Below are positions 35,641 to 47,130 of a DNA stretch of 64,000 bases, piece after piece (positions within the stretch are counted from its first letter, which is position 1; each line of letters opens with the position of its first letter). Source of the stretch: Proteles cristata cristata (Eukaryota; Chordata; Mammalia; Carnivora; Hyaenidae); contig JAESUZ010000429.1 in assembly GCA_017311185.1 (NCBI GenBank), forward strand, positions 124,001 to 188,000. Reading direction: 5' to 3'. A program made the position numbers and the translations under genes. Below the pieces are notes generated by a model, which was given only the letters and a program-made list of their open reading frames with translations, searched no databases and had not been told where the DNA came from.

Positions 35641-36939
35641 CCCAGTGGGACTGTAAGCAATATTGAAAAAATAGTAATTAGTGAGTGCAGAGGCACAGAG
35701 GTTAACCATCTTTTTTCAGACCCCAACTGTCCTACGTCAAGTGGGAGAGGCGCTAGACCCTCCAGTTCTGTTTGAGAGGCTCACATTCCTCACCCCAGGG
35801 CTCCAAACAGAATTTCTGGAAGCGACTGTTATTTGGGATCTGTCTAGCTGATAGGACTTAGCCCACAGCAGAGAAACAAGAGAAGCTTCTGTTGGGATGG
35901 AGTCAGTGGAGTGTCGCCCTCAGAAACCTTGCAGGGGCTGAGACACAGTGGTCCTCCATTTCTCAGTGTGAAAGAAGTGGGCAAATCAGGACCTGTAGCA
36001 ATTACCACTTTTAATTGCTGTGAAATGCTCAAAGCACTTTTCTATAGACTTTCCACAGCCTGATCAACAACTGAAAACCACCCATTCAGTTTATAAATGA
36101 AGCAAAGAAGGATGGGCTGCACATTCCTGGAGTAATCAGCACAGACTGCCTGGACTGAGCACCTGACCATGTCCAGATCCAGCAGCTGGAGGCCAGGATC
36201 CTTAGAGGGGGGACTTCCTGCATCACTCTGCTCAGAGGAACCACAGTACCACACAAGGCAGTTTAGGAAGACAGAAGATCCCAAGGAGAAGGAATTCATT
36301 TATTTTCTGCAGCTATTCAACTGTTTTCTCTTTTCAGAAGGAAATAAAATATGTATAATAAAGTTCCTCTTATATTTGTAAGAATCTTTCTTCCATAGTG
36401 ATTTTAAAAGGAAATTTTATTCTAAATCAGAGGACTTTATTAAAATTGGGATATACTGAATCATTTCTCCATTGACCAGGATGATAAAATCACAGTTTAT
36501 GAAATTCTGTGCCTGAGAGAGCAAAAAAAAACACTTGCTTTCAACTGCAATAAAATTCATATTTATGACTCCCAGTTTGCACGTTGAGGAGCTGCGCATC
36601 TGTTTATATGAAACCTGTTTACATCGACTCATTCCACACAAAATCCATAGCAAGTTGGTCAAATGTAAAATAATTTTATAAGACCTCACCAGGCACCACA
36701 TACTTGAAACCCATTTTTTCTTGGAAAGAGTTTTTCAAGATTGTTGTCAGCCAAACTGGTCATGACACTAGTCCAAGAGGCATTTTCTTTGAACTTTCTT
36801 AACATAGCGAGGAGCTAAGTAATTCTGAGTCCCTTGTGACCTGCATGGCCAAATGCTTCACAAAAGACTATCTTATTTGGTCAACACCACAATGTTATTG
36901 ATTATTATTGTGATAATCATAGTGATGAAAACAATAAGC
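35641..36939. other. Unique sequence
   Basis: No repeat or exon recognised. Small overlapping frames on both strands at 35844-36299 have no known domain. Confidence 0.4.
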
Positions 36940-37085
36940 AGTTATCAAGCACGTACTGTACACAAGCGACTCTGCAACTAGGGATTTTTTATATTATCTT
37001 GTTTGAGTTAACCAGAAAACTGAGGTTCTGAAGCACAAAGTTCTCATTACTTACATGACCAGATTTGGACTTGGGAACTCTTGTC
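36940..37085 (-). repeat. MIR SINE, antisense
   Basis: TCAAGCACGTACTGTACACA, ATTATCTTGTTTGAGTTAACC, AAAACTGAGGTTCTGAAGCA and CATGACCAGATTTGGACTTG are the inverse MIR order. Confidence 0.65.
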
Positions 37086-37779
37086 TGTAAGATCAAGGAA
37101 CTCCACAAGGCAAGAGCAAGAGGAAAAATGGGGTACATAAATCAGCAATATGATTCTACGGTCTTTAAGGACAACATTTGGAAAGGGTAAAATAGGGTCT
37201 TTTTTCACCATTTATTGTAAGGTATTTTCTTCCCCTCTACTCCATTGCATCAACAATTTAGGTTTTACTCTCTAACACAGGTGGATCCCTGGCTCTTGCT
37301 GAGCACTGTGAACAAAGCACTTTCTGCTTTTTCAGAAAATCACCTCAAACTTTGTTGAAGATTCTTTGCCAGTTCCAGAGGTGTGAGAACTTGGCCAACA
37401 TGTAGACTCTGGGCATTATGAGTGCTACCATTCTTGAAGGAAGGTTATTTTGAGTACTGAAGGCGGGAGTTTAAGGTGTTGTTTCCCTAATTTCAGAGAT
37501 AAAATACCCTCTGGGCCATCAAAAACTTCAGTTAATATTTGCCAGCATCCACCATCATCATAGACTGTGTGCCGATAGGAGAGTTGGTCCGAGAGTATAT
37601 GAATAATGTCCTCTTATTCTGAGCCTAACCATAAGTCCATCTACTCTGAGGAAATTAAATGGTTGTGTACCTCTGGGGTAAAGCGATGTACCACTATCGT
37701 CAGCATCCAGATCATTAGTTACTATGTTTCATTCCTACCATCATTATGTGTACCATCATCATCATCGTCAACAATACCT
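37086..37779. other. Unique sequence
   Basis: Nothing recognised. Confidence 0.4.
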
Positions 37780-37975
37780 ACGTCTATAACACTCTGCTGT
37801 TTCATGGTAAACAATGCTACCTGCTTTTACCTATTACCTCCTTCAATCCTAGTTGCTCAACTGGTAGGTCTCAGTATATCAATTTCTGCACTGGGATGTA
37901 GAGATTTTAAGTAACTGACTTAAGGCCATATAGCTGATAAACCAGGAATTCCTAAAAATTTGAAACCTGGTCTGT
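37780..37975 (-). repeat. MIR SINE, antisense
   Basis: TATTACCTCCTTCAATCCTAG, GATTTTAAGTAACTGACTTAAGG, CCATATAGCTGATAAACCAGG and TTTGAAACCTGGTCTG follow inverse MIR (TAAGTAACTTGCCCAAGGTCACACAGCTAG, TTTGAACCCAGG). Confidence 0.7.
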
Positions 37976-38410
37976 AATGACAAAGACAATTCCATTTCTG
38001 TTGCACCTGCAAGTCAAATTAGAGAAAAGTTTACCACTTCTACTCTCCTTTCAGGCCTGACTGCCTTTCAGGGAAGATCCGAGACTGTATCCTACCAATA
38101 GCCCTTCTTGATGTATGCCATTCCTTCTGAACTAATCCCACCTTGAAAGCACATTGGATGAAGGATATTAACAAGCACAGCTCTTAGATTCCTTAGATCA
38201 ACATAGCGCAAAGAAATTACTATTCTTTTACTTAGAGCTCTTAAATATGTAAATAATGCTGACTTTATAAAGTATTTTTGGTAGATTATAGAGACCTGCG
38301 CTTGGGCTAAGCTACATTCAAGAAACACATATTAGTGGAAGGATGTGCATCTGTCCTTGCTTGTTGAGCAGTAACAAATCTTGGTTTGCTAAGAAAATAC
38401 ATATGGTTTT
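37976..38410. other. Unique sequence
   Basis: Nothing recognised. Confidence 0.4.
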
Positions 38411-38609
38411 TCTTTTTGTTTTTGAGAGAGAAAGACAGACAGACAGAGCACAAGTAGTGGAGGGTTAGAGAGAGAGAGAGAATCTGAAGCAGGCTCAAGG
38501 CTCTGGCTGTCAGCACAGAGCCCAACATGGGGCTCGAACCCACAAACCATGAGATCATGACCTGACCTGAAGTTGGATGGTTAATTGACTGAGCCACCCA
38601 GGTGCCTTG
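38411..38609 (-). mobile_element. CAN-SINE, antisense
   Basis: Inverse head GACTGAGCCACCCAGGTGCC at the right end, inverted box B GGGGCTCGAACCC, GGCTGTCAGCACAGAGCCCA, and a GAGAGAGAAAGACAG purine tract. The flanks GAAAATACATATGGTTTT and TAAAAACATAAGTTTT appear to be a decayed target duplication. Confidence 0.93.
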
Positions 38610-38894
38610 TAAAAACATAAGTTTTAATTTGCAAAATGCAAATTATTTGGAGGCTTTGATTTTTGTTTCTGAGCACTGATGAGAAGGCTTTTAAAAGTGT
38701 TTTGTAAAATAAGCTCACTAACTTTAAAAAAATCAGCTTTAGTTTAAGTTGCAGCGTCGGCTAAAAAAGAAGGTTATTATGCAGGCAGTTTTTGTAAACC
38801 TATCAACACGTCAAGTGTTATTTCTAAAGTAAACAATTACCCCAGAAAACTGTAAGGTCTAGAATCCTGAGAAAACCTCTGAAGGCAGCATAGG

Positions 38895-39060
38895 ATGGGG
38901 GAAGGCATGTAACTAGGAGTCAGTCCTTGTTCTGGCAGGAGTTTAGTGTATTGTGACCTTGGGCAAGTCATTTAATCTGTCTGAGACTCATGTTCCTATT
39001 TCAAATGGCAAAGTCTTTGACCCAAAATTTTTATGGTCTCTTTCAGCTGAAAGCTGTGAA
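38895..39060 (+). repeat. MIR SINE
   Basis: Contains GTGACCTTGGGCAAGTCATTTAATCTGTCTGAGACTCA (38952-38990), one of the best preserved MIR cores in the window, then GTTCCTATTTCAAATGG. Confidence 0.8.
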
Positions 39061-39636
39061 GGACATGTGGAGTTAAGCATTTATCCAGTAATGAGGATAT
39101 TTATTTTCTGTTTCAGTTAGATTGTCTTTAAGAATATGAAAGGGAATAAAATTATTCTAATTCAGGTAGTGTTACCCTTTCAAAGGAATAAAATATTGTT
39201 CATTGGTTATATCTTCATGGACATACTATCTATGTTATATATGTGTATGCTTCTATACCTTTCATAAATAGGAAAACCAAAAAGGTAATAATTGCCTAAA
39301 CAGTGTTGGCTTTGTTGGTATAAAATGGTTTAGGCATTAGAAGTTACCTTCATTCCAGACAGCTAATGTTGTCTGAACAATTGCCTTGAAACATTTACCT
39401 TTATAGCAAAATGTGGTGAGCGACTTCCTGATTGCTGACCTGTCACACTGTTTGGTATCAAGTAAAAGAATAAGAGAGCAGTACAGTTGGAAAGATCCAT
39501 TGACATTTCTGGACCAAATCTATGTCCTAAGAGAAGAAATTGGGACCTTAAAAGCACAGCAAGGCATTCTGAATAGTTACAATGGTTTACTTTTTAAAAT
39601 TATCTTATTATAGCATCCTTTAAAACACACAGGCTT
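39061..39636. other. Unique sequence
   Basis: Nothing recognised. Confidence 0.4.
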
Positions 39637-39840
39637 TGGGTACCTGGGTGGCTCAGTCGATTAGTCATCTGACTTCAGCTCAGGTCATGATCTCAGTTTG
39701 TGGGCCCGAGCCCCATGTCGGGCTCTGTACTGACAGCTCAGAGCCCGAAGCCTGGTTCATTCTGTGTCTCCCTCTCTCTGTTCATCCCTCACTCACACTC
39801 TATCTCTCAAAAATAAATACAGATTTTAAATGTTTTTAAA
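39637..39840 (+). mobile_element. Feliform CAN-SINE
   Basis: TGGGTACCTGGGTGGCTCAG head, GGGCCCGAGCCCCATGTCGG (box B), CTCTGTACTGACAGCTCAGA, a short pyrimidine tract, and a CAAAAATAAATACAG tail. No clear target duplication. Confidence 0.93.
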
Positions 39841-40329
39841 AATTAAAAATTAAATGCATATGCCGTACAGAAAATAGTTCCATTGAATGTTGGTCTAATC
39901 ATGTAGTGTAGCCTACTTAGGTCAGTGGAGGAGTTGATATTTCAGTTCAGTGGATTCTCTAGAGCTAGATTGTGAGTGTGTTGCTCTGACCCTTAAACTA
40001 TTGTGCCAGGAATAAAAGTATTAAATATCATCTTCTTTATATTGATCACTCGTGACTTTGAACATTTTTTATTGTATTTGAGAATGGTAGTGTTTTTCTC
40101 TTTAAAACATTTGATTTTTAAACGTTTTCACTTTTTGAAAATATCCAAAGTGTTTTCCCCCAGAGATAAAAGGGAGAAAACACTTTCCCCAGGTATGGTG
40201 AAGGCCAGTATTATTAAAGGATTTCTTTCAATAAAGAGGATTATTATTTAGGATATATTTCAGGCACATTAATACAATGTGAAATATTATTCAAAACCTG
40301 CATCAGACACATATTTTATCTCCTACTGA
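39841..40329. other. Unique A/T-rich sequence
   Basis: The 82-codon frame at 40003-40251 is Phe/Ile/Lys-rich with no recognised family. Confidence 0.4.
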
Positions 40330-40520
40330 GTGTTTAACAAGATCTCAAATGTTGTTCTGAGTGACTGGTACATGATGTTTGTAATTTACGCCAAACCTTC
40401 CAAAGTCAGTATTATTATTCCATTTCATGGATGAATAAAGTGACTTTTTTTTTACAGCAAATGTCCCAGTATACATAGACTCTAGGTGACAGCTGGAATT
40501 TCAATCTAGATGTCTACCTA
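40330..40520 (-). repeat. MIR SINE, antisense
   Basis: AGTATTATTATTCCATTTCATGG, GATGAATAAAGTGACTTTTT, CAGCAAATGTCCCAGTATAC and GACAGCTGGAATTTCAATCTAG follow the inverse MIR order. Confidence 0.6.
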
Positions 40521-40792
40521 TAGTTCCCTTACATCAGACAGCTTTCTTATTGTGTTATTGCCTACCTGGGAGAGAGGTGAGGTTTCTAACTTGTGGAGAA
40601 GATATGTATGCTAATTTTCATTATTTTTGGGAGATCAACATGTCTTTTCAAATGTGGGTTAAGTGAATGTATTAATATGATTTGATAATCTTAGTATCAA
40701 GCCATGATAATATGCAAGGGAAGACTGCAAAAAGTAATTTATAGGCACTATCATCATTTTGGAGATTGTCAAAACTTGCTTAAAGAAAAATA
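40521..40792. other. Unique sequence
   Basis: Nothing recognised. Confidence 0.4.
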
Positions 40793-40810
40793 TACTGACA
40801 ATATATTTTA

Positions 40811-42212
40811 TTTTTTTATTTTATTTCTTTTATAGTTTATTGTCAAGTTGGCTTCCATAACATCCAGTGCTCATTCCCACAAGTGCCCTCCTCCATGCCC
40901 ATCACCCTCCTTCCCCTCTCTCCCACCCCCATAAGCCCTCAGTTTGTTCTCAGTATACATGAGTCTCTCGTGGTTTGCCTCCCTCTCTCTCCCCAACTAT
41001 TTTTTCCCTTTCTCCACCCCGTGGTCCTCTGTTAAGTTTCTCCTGTTCCACTTATAAGTGAAAAGTATGGTATCTGTCCTTCTCTGCCTGACTTATTTCG
41101 CTCAGCATAACACACTCAAATTCTATCCACATTGCTACAAATGGCAAGATTTCATTCTTTCTCATTGCCATGTAGTATTTCATTGTATAGGTAAACCACA
41201 TCTTCTTGATCCATTCATCAGTTGAATATCCATTTAGGCTCTTTCCATGATTTGGCTGTTGTTGAAAGTGCTGCTATGAACATTGGGGTACATGTGCTCC
41301 TATGTCTCAGCACTACTATATCCCTTGTGTAAATTCTTAGCAGTGCTATTATCGGGTCATAGGGGAGTTCTATTGTTAGTTTTTTGAGGAACCTCCACAC
41401 TGTTTTCCAGAATGGCTGCACCAGGTTACATTCCCACCAACAGTGTAGGAGGGTGCCCGTTTCTTCACATCCTCGCCAGCATCTATAGTCTCCTGATGTG
41501 TTCATTTTAGCCACTCTGACCTGCGTGAGGTGGTATCTCAGTGTGGCTTTGATTTGTATTTGGGTGATGATAAGTGACACTGAGCATCGTTTCATGTGCC
41601 CATTGGCCATCTGGATGTCCTCTTTAGAGAAGTGTCCATTCACTTATTTGTTTTTATTTGTTTTTCGAGTGTGGAGTTTGGTGAGTTCCTTATAGATTTT
41701 GGATACTAGCCCTTTATCTGATATGTTATTTGCAGCTATCTTTTCCCATTCCATCGGTTGCCTATTAGCTTTATGGATTGTTTCCTTTGCTGTGCAGAAG
41801 CTTTTATCTTGATGAGGTCCCAATAGTTCATTTTTGTTCTTGATTCCTTTACCTTTGGGGATGTGTCAAGTACGAAATTGCTGTGGTTGAGGTCAAGGAA
41901 GTTGTTTCCTGCTTTCTTCTCTAGGGTTTTGATAGTTTCCTGTCTCACATTCAGGTCCTTCATCCATTTTGAATTTATTTTTGTGTATGGTGTGAGAAAG
42001 TGGTCTAGTTCCATTCCTTTGCACATTGCTCTCCAGTTCTCCCTGCACCATCTGTTAAAGAGGCTGTCTTTTTCCATTGGATACTCTTTCCTGCTTTGTT
42101 AAAGATTAATTGGCCATACATTTGTGGGTCCAATTCTGATTTCTCAATTCTATTCCATTGGTCCACGTGTCTGTTTTTGTGCCAATACCATACTGTCTTG
42201 ATGATTACAACT
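40811..42212 (-). mobile_element. 5'-truncated carnivore LINE-1, antisense
   Basis: A 1.4-kb L1 copy on the minus strand, with 3' tail and untranslated region at 40811-41200 and ORF2 C-terminal coding to its right. The minus frame 41218-41643 (141 codons) carries C55-x3-C59-x7-H67-x4-C72 within CWRGC...[10 protein letters not shown], the cysteine motif of the L1 ORF2 C-terminus. The minus frame 41736-42077 holds the preceding ORF2 part. A frame break separates them. A target duplication TACTGACAAT[A/G]TATTTTA (40793-40810, 42213-42230) fixes both ends. The tail contains AATAAA. ORF1, endonuclease and polymerase are absent, so it is inert. Confidence 0.95.
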
Positions 42213-42230
42213 TACTGACAATGTATTTTA

Positions 42231-42578
42231 AACCACAAGGATAGTTCTTCCCCCTATACAGTAGGATACTCTGGAGAGAGAGAAAAAGCAGATATATCCA
42301 GGAGACGTGGACTAGGCCCTCATTCACAGTTAGGTGCATGCTTGGTGCTACAGTAAGGAGAATCAACTAAGCAACCTGGAAATCAAATAAAACAAATACA
42401 TGATTATTCTGCTAATACAAATCATTCAAAACACTGGACTTGATAGTTAGGGGAGGATGACAGCCTAAAATGGAGCATAAATTCCTTCTAAGAAGGGGGC
42501 TTCCATTTTTATTTAACAGATGTTCATTGAAAAGCCCACAGCTTGGCCAGCACTGTGTTGGATTGTGGAGATGTGGGA
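42231..42578. other. Unique sequence
   Basis: Nothing recognised before the minisatellite. Confidence 0.4.
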
Positions 42579-42880
42579 GCCTGCAGGGGAGGAGGGAGCC
42601 AGCAGGGGAGGAGGGAGCCAGCAGAGGAGAAAGGAGCCAGCAGAGGAGAAGGGAGCCTGCAGGGGAGAGGAGGAGGGAGCCTGCAAGGGAGAGGAGGAGG
42701 GAGCCAGCAGGGGAAAAGGGAGCCAGAAGAGGAGGAAGGAGCCTGCAGGGGAGGAGGGAGCCTGCAGGGAAGGAGGGAGCCTGTAGGGGAGGGGAGGGGG
42801 AACCAGCAGGGGAGGAGGGAGCCTGCAGGGGAGGCGGAGGGAGCCCACAGGGGAGGAGGGAGCCAGCAGGAGAGGAGGGA
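42579..42880. repeat. 19-bp G-rich minisatellite, 15 units
   Basis: Fifteen units with consensus GCC[T/A]GCAGGGGAGGAGGGA. Eleven are exactly 19 bp. Units 5, 6, 11 and 13 are 24, 24, 23 and 22 bp, through GGAGA, GGAG-type and similar insertions. Together they fill 302 bp with no gap. The plus strand carries repeated GGGG and GGG tracts. Two plus frames and two minus frames stay open across the whole array. In the third plus frame a TAG in unit 11 (42784-42786) ends the run. Confidence 0.98.
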
Positions 42881-43502
42881 CTGTGCCCAGGCCCTTGTAA
42901 AGCACACCTCCCAGATGGGGATGCTAACAATAGGGTGACCAGTTACAAGTGTTGATAGACTGATAGATGGAGAGAGAGCACTGGAGAGAGAGAACAGGTA
43001 TAAGGGAGAAGGCAGGAGGGCTCTGGGTACACAGTGGGCATGTCAGGGATGTCGTCCCAGTGACCACACCATCCAAACTGGAAAATGAAGAATGCATGAG
43101 AGTCAGCTAAGTGCGAGGCGTAGAGTGTACGTGAAGCAAGCTTCTGGGGTGAAAGCAACTTCACGGTGAAAGGAATTGTGTAGATAAGGCCAAGAAGGAA
43201 AATAAGCTAACAAACCAAAGATGCCTGTCATGGCCAGGAGCTCAGACTGTGGGTGGTCAGGAGGCCCCATCAGCTGTATCCTGGGAGGCACAGGATATTC
43301 ACTAAAACACGTGCAGTCATTGTACAATGGATACACTGTGCCCTCAGATACCACCTGTAGTGTCTCCATGACCTCAGTGACCTGACACAGCACCCACTCT
43401 CCTGAGGCCCAGGCCCTGTGGCTGCGATGCATGGACTTACCCACATGAGTGTACACTTGTCATTATGTGATCTACACCCACTTTATCCATTTTGGTGGCC
43501 AG
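42881..43502. other. Unique sequence
   Basis: The minus-strand frame at 43103-43456 (117 codons) has no recognised family. Nothing else seen. Confidence 0.4.
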
Positions 43503-43514
43503 AAACAGTGCTTT

Positions 43515-43745
43515 ATTTTTTTTATTATTTTTTAAAAATTTTATTTATTTCTAGGAGAGAAAGAGAGAGACAACGTGAGCAGGGAAGGATCAGAGAGAGA
43601 GGGAGACACAGACTCTGAAATAGGCTCCAGGCTCTGAGCTGGCAGTCAGCACAGAGCCTGACGTGGGGCTCGGACCCATGAACCGCGAGATCATGACCTG
43701 AGCGAAAGTCGGACACTTAACCGACTAAGCCACCAAGGCGCCCCC
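43515..43745 (-). mobile_element. Feliform CAN-SINE, antisense
   Basis: Ends in ACCGACTAAGCCACCAAGGCGCCCC, with inverted box B GGGGCTCGGACCC, CTGGCAGTCAGCACAGAGCC, a GAGAGAAAGAGAGAG tract and a long T-rich tail. Exact 12-bp target duplication AAACAGTGCTTT at 43503-43514 and 43746-43757. It keeps several CpGs (GGCGCC, CCGCGAG, GCGAAAGTCGG, ACCGAC), so it is one of the younger copies. Confidence 0.96.
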
Positions 43746-43757
43746 AAACAGTGCTTT

Positions 43758-44514
43758 CAAATAAAATCTGTCTTGAACATAAGTGGCAAGTGATTGATTT
43801 CATGCCTTCAGGCTTTTTTTGTAACATCTTAGTTTAGCAGGGGAACAAAGTGCATGGAAACACAAACTTCTCAGCAACTTGGTTTTAAAAAATCGGTATA
43901 AACCAAAGCTGTATCCATCAAAATGCATTGATCCTTCAGTGAGATCCCCAAGGCGAAGCCCATGCATTGATTCCCATTCTCTTGCAGCTGCTCCTGAAAA
44001 CTCATCTTCCTTCCATCTCACTGCACACTGAGCCACGTGGGCAGAGTCACTGTTCATATAAATCTGCTCCCTTCTTCTCTTACACCGGGCTTTTCCATGG
44101 AGCCATTTTTTTTTTTTTTTTTTTTTACATATGGAACTTCTCATATCATTTTGGAACACTTTCCAAAACCCTGAATGAGTGTCTTTCTCCCAGAAACACA
44201 AGTCAATGTAGCAAAGGTAGAAATCCGAGCTCATCTCTGCTGTAGGGGTGTTGGGAGCTGGTACAATCTCCTGTAGTTTCTGTAGCAGTCTCTGGGCAGG
44301 GGGAGTGGAGAGAAATGGGCCAGAGCTGTGGGAAGTGGCAGACTGTTGACTCTTCTTCGCTGGGTCTTGATTCTGAACACCCCAAGGTGCTTCCCTTACC
44401 TGAGCCCCAGCCTCCATTCTACCGATATCCCTTTTGCACCAGGGCACTGCCAGAAAGGCTTCAGCACTTGCACACAGAATGCTTCCATTTCATCTGTTCT
44501 CCTGGATGGTGTGT
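43758..44514. other. Unassigned stretch with a pure T21 run
   Basis: A T homopolymer at 44106-44126 has no recognisable retroelement beside it. A minus-strand open frame of 215 codons (43800-44447) crosses it and reads the T run as poly-lysine. It shows no known domain, and no target duplication was found around the T run, so neither a gene nor a processed retrocopy can be supported. Confidence 0.35.
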
Positions 44515-44620
44515 CCTCTGTCAACAGGGACCACGTCCTCTGTAAGGGACTGCATCCCCTTGGCTGGTCCTAGCACAGCCTCTGACACAAGTGGACACCC
44601 AGCATGTGATTTGGGGCTCC
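44515..44620 (+). repeat. L2 3'-end fragment
   Basis: AACAGGGACCACGTCCTCTG, ACTGCATCCCCTTGGCTGGT and CCTAGCACAGCCTCTGACAC follow the L2 3' region in sense orientation. Confidence 0.5.
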
Positions 44621-44644
44621 ATGGTCGACCAGACACACAGATGC

Positions 44645-44730
44645 CAAATCCCAGGTTAGCCTCCTGTGCTGTGTTGGTGAGCAAACGCTTGAACTGTCTG
44701 ATCCTCAATGTAAATGAAAAAAATCTACAG
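44645..44730 (+). repeat. Possible MIR fragment
   Basis: CAAATCCCAGGTTAGCCTCC, TGAGCAAACGCTTGAACTGTC and GATCCTCAATGTAAATGAAA resemble a MIR core in sense orientation. Diverged. Confidence 0.4.
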
Positions 44731-45480
44731 TGAGGATGAGCTGTTTTCAGTGTTGTGATCATTAGATACGTATAATACACGCATCACATATAGCATTTAA
44801 TGACAAAAGTGACATGGCCTCAATTATGATACAAGATTCTGTCCTCAGATTCTGCCTCATGTGCTCAGAGCAGATGTGGCCTGGCCTTGAATGCAAATTA
44901 GCTTGTGCTCACTGTTCAGACCTCTTTCTCTGAACATCTTCCAGTTGTCTCTTCAGGGTTATGACAGCCAAGTGAAGATTGATGGCAAAGATTCTGAATA
45001 GTATTATTTTTGCCTTTAAATGGAAAGCTAAGAAGCAGAGCCAGAGAGAAGGAAGATGCAGGGGAGCCTGGGGCTTTAAACCACTGGCTCCACAAACTAA
45101 AAACTCCATCTCTTATCACTGAGTCCTGGCGTGACCATGGCTTTGACCTTGGTCAGGGTGGGGGAGAAGCCATGGCCTGCCTCAGATGTATGAGAGAGAC
45201 CACAAGTACACTATGATGACAAGATCCACCTCAGGTCCTCCCAAAATAACTTCCCATCAGGGAGCCACTGGGTCCAGAAGACAAAGAAGTTCCCATTCCT
45301 CTGTACAAAGGAGTGACAATTGTCATGCAGCCGTGGCTACTTCCCAAGCACAGAGACCACCTCAGAAAAGAACAGAAAGATGACCATCTGTCACTTCTTG
45401 GAGTCAATTTTAAAGGTATTTAAAGGTCTAAGGTTCTCATACTAAGGGACTGTGCTAATCTCTAAGTGTAACCATTATTC
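44731..45480. other. Unique sequence
   Basis: Small frames on both strands (44909-45383) without recognised domains. Nothing else. Confidence 0.4.
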
Positions 45481-45524
45481 CTGTGTGTGTGCGTGCCTGT
45501 GTGTGTGTAAGAGAGAGAGAGAGA
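45481..45524. repeat. (TG)n then (GA)n simple repeat
   Basis: TGTGTGTGTGCGTGCCTGTG then TGTGTAAGAGAGAGAGAGAG, a composite dinucleotide repeat just upstream of the sense L1. Confidence 0.9.
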
Positions 45525-45539
45525 CTATCGCAGCTAAAA

Positions 45540-47130
45540 TCAATCTGGCTGTCAGTATCAAAATGATTCAGTATAATGTTGGATGTACAGGTTTGATGCT
45601 ATTCTCATTGAAATCCCATCAACATTAATATGGAAAGGCTAATGAGACTGGATAGCTAAACAATTTTTTTAAAAGAGGAATAAAGTGGGAGGAGTTAGTC
45701 TACCTGATTTCAGGACTTATTTTATAACTACAATAATAAAAACTCTGTGATATTGCCAGAGGGAAAAAAGATTTCAATCAATGGAACAGAATAGAAATCC
45801 CAGAAATAAACCCATAAAAATATGCCCAGCTGACTTTTCACAAAGGTAAATTGCAGTTCAAGAGAGGAGTTATAGCCCTTTCAACAGAAGGCGATAAAAT
45901 AATTGGGACATCCATAGGCAAAAATTAAGCTTCAACCTGTCCCAAATCCTATACAAAAATTGATTCAAAATGGATCACTGACTTAAAAGTAAAACAGAAT
46001 TAGAGAATGAAACCATAAATTGGAGAAAGTCTTGTTTCTAGGTCTCAGTAAAGACTTCTTACCCATAAGCCTGATCTATAAAGGAAATTTTTGTAAACTG
46101 GACTTAATCAAAAGTAAAACCTTTTGCTCTGAAGAAGTGTCTTGAGAGCTAATGCCCAGGTGAAAAATATCTGCAAATCACATATTCAGCCTAGTTTCAA
46201 CCCTCAACTACATACAGTCTTCAAAACTCAACAATAAAAAATTTAAAGTCCAATTAGAAAATGGACAAAATCCATGAATAGACATTTCATCCAAGAGGAT
46301 ACATGGTTAGCCAATAGGCACATAAAAATATATTTACCATCACCTGCCACTAGGGAAATGCAAAATAAGGTATCACTACACACCCAGCCCGGTGACTAAT
46401 GCAAAATCTCAGTGATGACACCGAGTGCTGATAGGATACAAAAAATCTGCATCACTTCTGTTTTGCTGGTAGAAACATTAAATGGCATAGTTGCTAAGAC
46501 AAACAGCTTGCCTATATCTTACGTATCTAAATACACGACCACGACCAACATATGACTCAGCAATTGTGTTCTTGGGCATTTGTCCCAGAGAAATGAAAAT
46601 TATGTTCACCCGGAATCCTATGCAAAGCTACTCATAGCAACTTTATTCTAGTAGCCTCCAGACTGGAAACAATCAAAAAACCTTTCAGTGGGTGAATGTT
46701 AAACAAACTACATCCATACTGTAGAATCGTGTTCAGGGACAAGCAGGAACTGGAAGTGATACACACAGCTGTCTGGGTGAATCTCCATATTTATACCATG
46801 GGAAGTAAAATTCATTCCAAAAAATTGTGTACTGTATGATTCCATTGATAAAACATTCCCATAATGACAAAATTACAGAAATGAAAAACAGATGATTGAT
46901 TGTCAAAGGGAGGGAGGAATTGAGTATGTGAGGAAAGTCTGTGTAGTGAACACATGAGTGTATTTTCTGACCAGGGTCAACATCCCGGTCATCATGTTGT
47001 AAGATGGCTTTGCAGGAAGTTACCATATGGGGAAACTGGGCAAAGGATATACAGGACTCCACTGTATCATTCTTATAACTACATAAAAATGTGCAATCAT
47101 TTCAAAATAAAAAATAACTTATTAAAATAC
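45540..47130 (+). mobile_element. Old LINE-1 (ORF2 C-terminal part and 3' UTR), sense
   Basis: CTCATTGAAATCCCATCAAC, GATTTCAATCAATGGAACAG, AGAAATAAACCCATAAAAAT, TGATTCAAAATGGATCACTG, GGGAAATGCAAAATAAGG and AAACCTTTCAGTGGGTGAAT are in ORF2 order. The 3' UTR and an A-rich end with TTTCAAAATAAAAAATAAC follow to about 47125. Frequent stops and frame shifts make it an immobile fossil, 5'-truncated. No target duplication seen. Confidence 0.8.

Noticed and set aside
41218..42077. Two minus-strand frames resembling a polymerase-associated protein
   Set aside because: They are the C-terminal part of LINE-1 ORF2 in a truncated, frame-broken copy, so they are not a host gene.
42412..42955. Six overlapping frames of 88-172 codons on both strands
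   Set aside because: All are translations of the 19-bp minisatellite in different phases.
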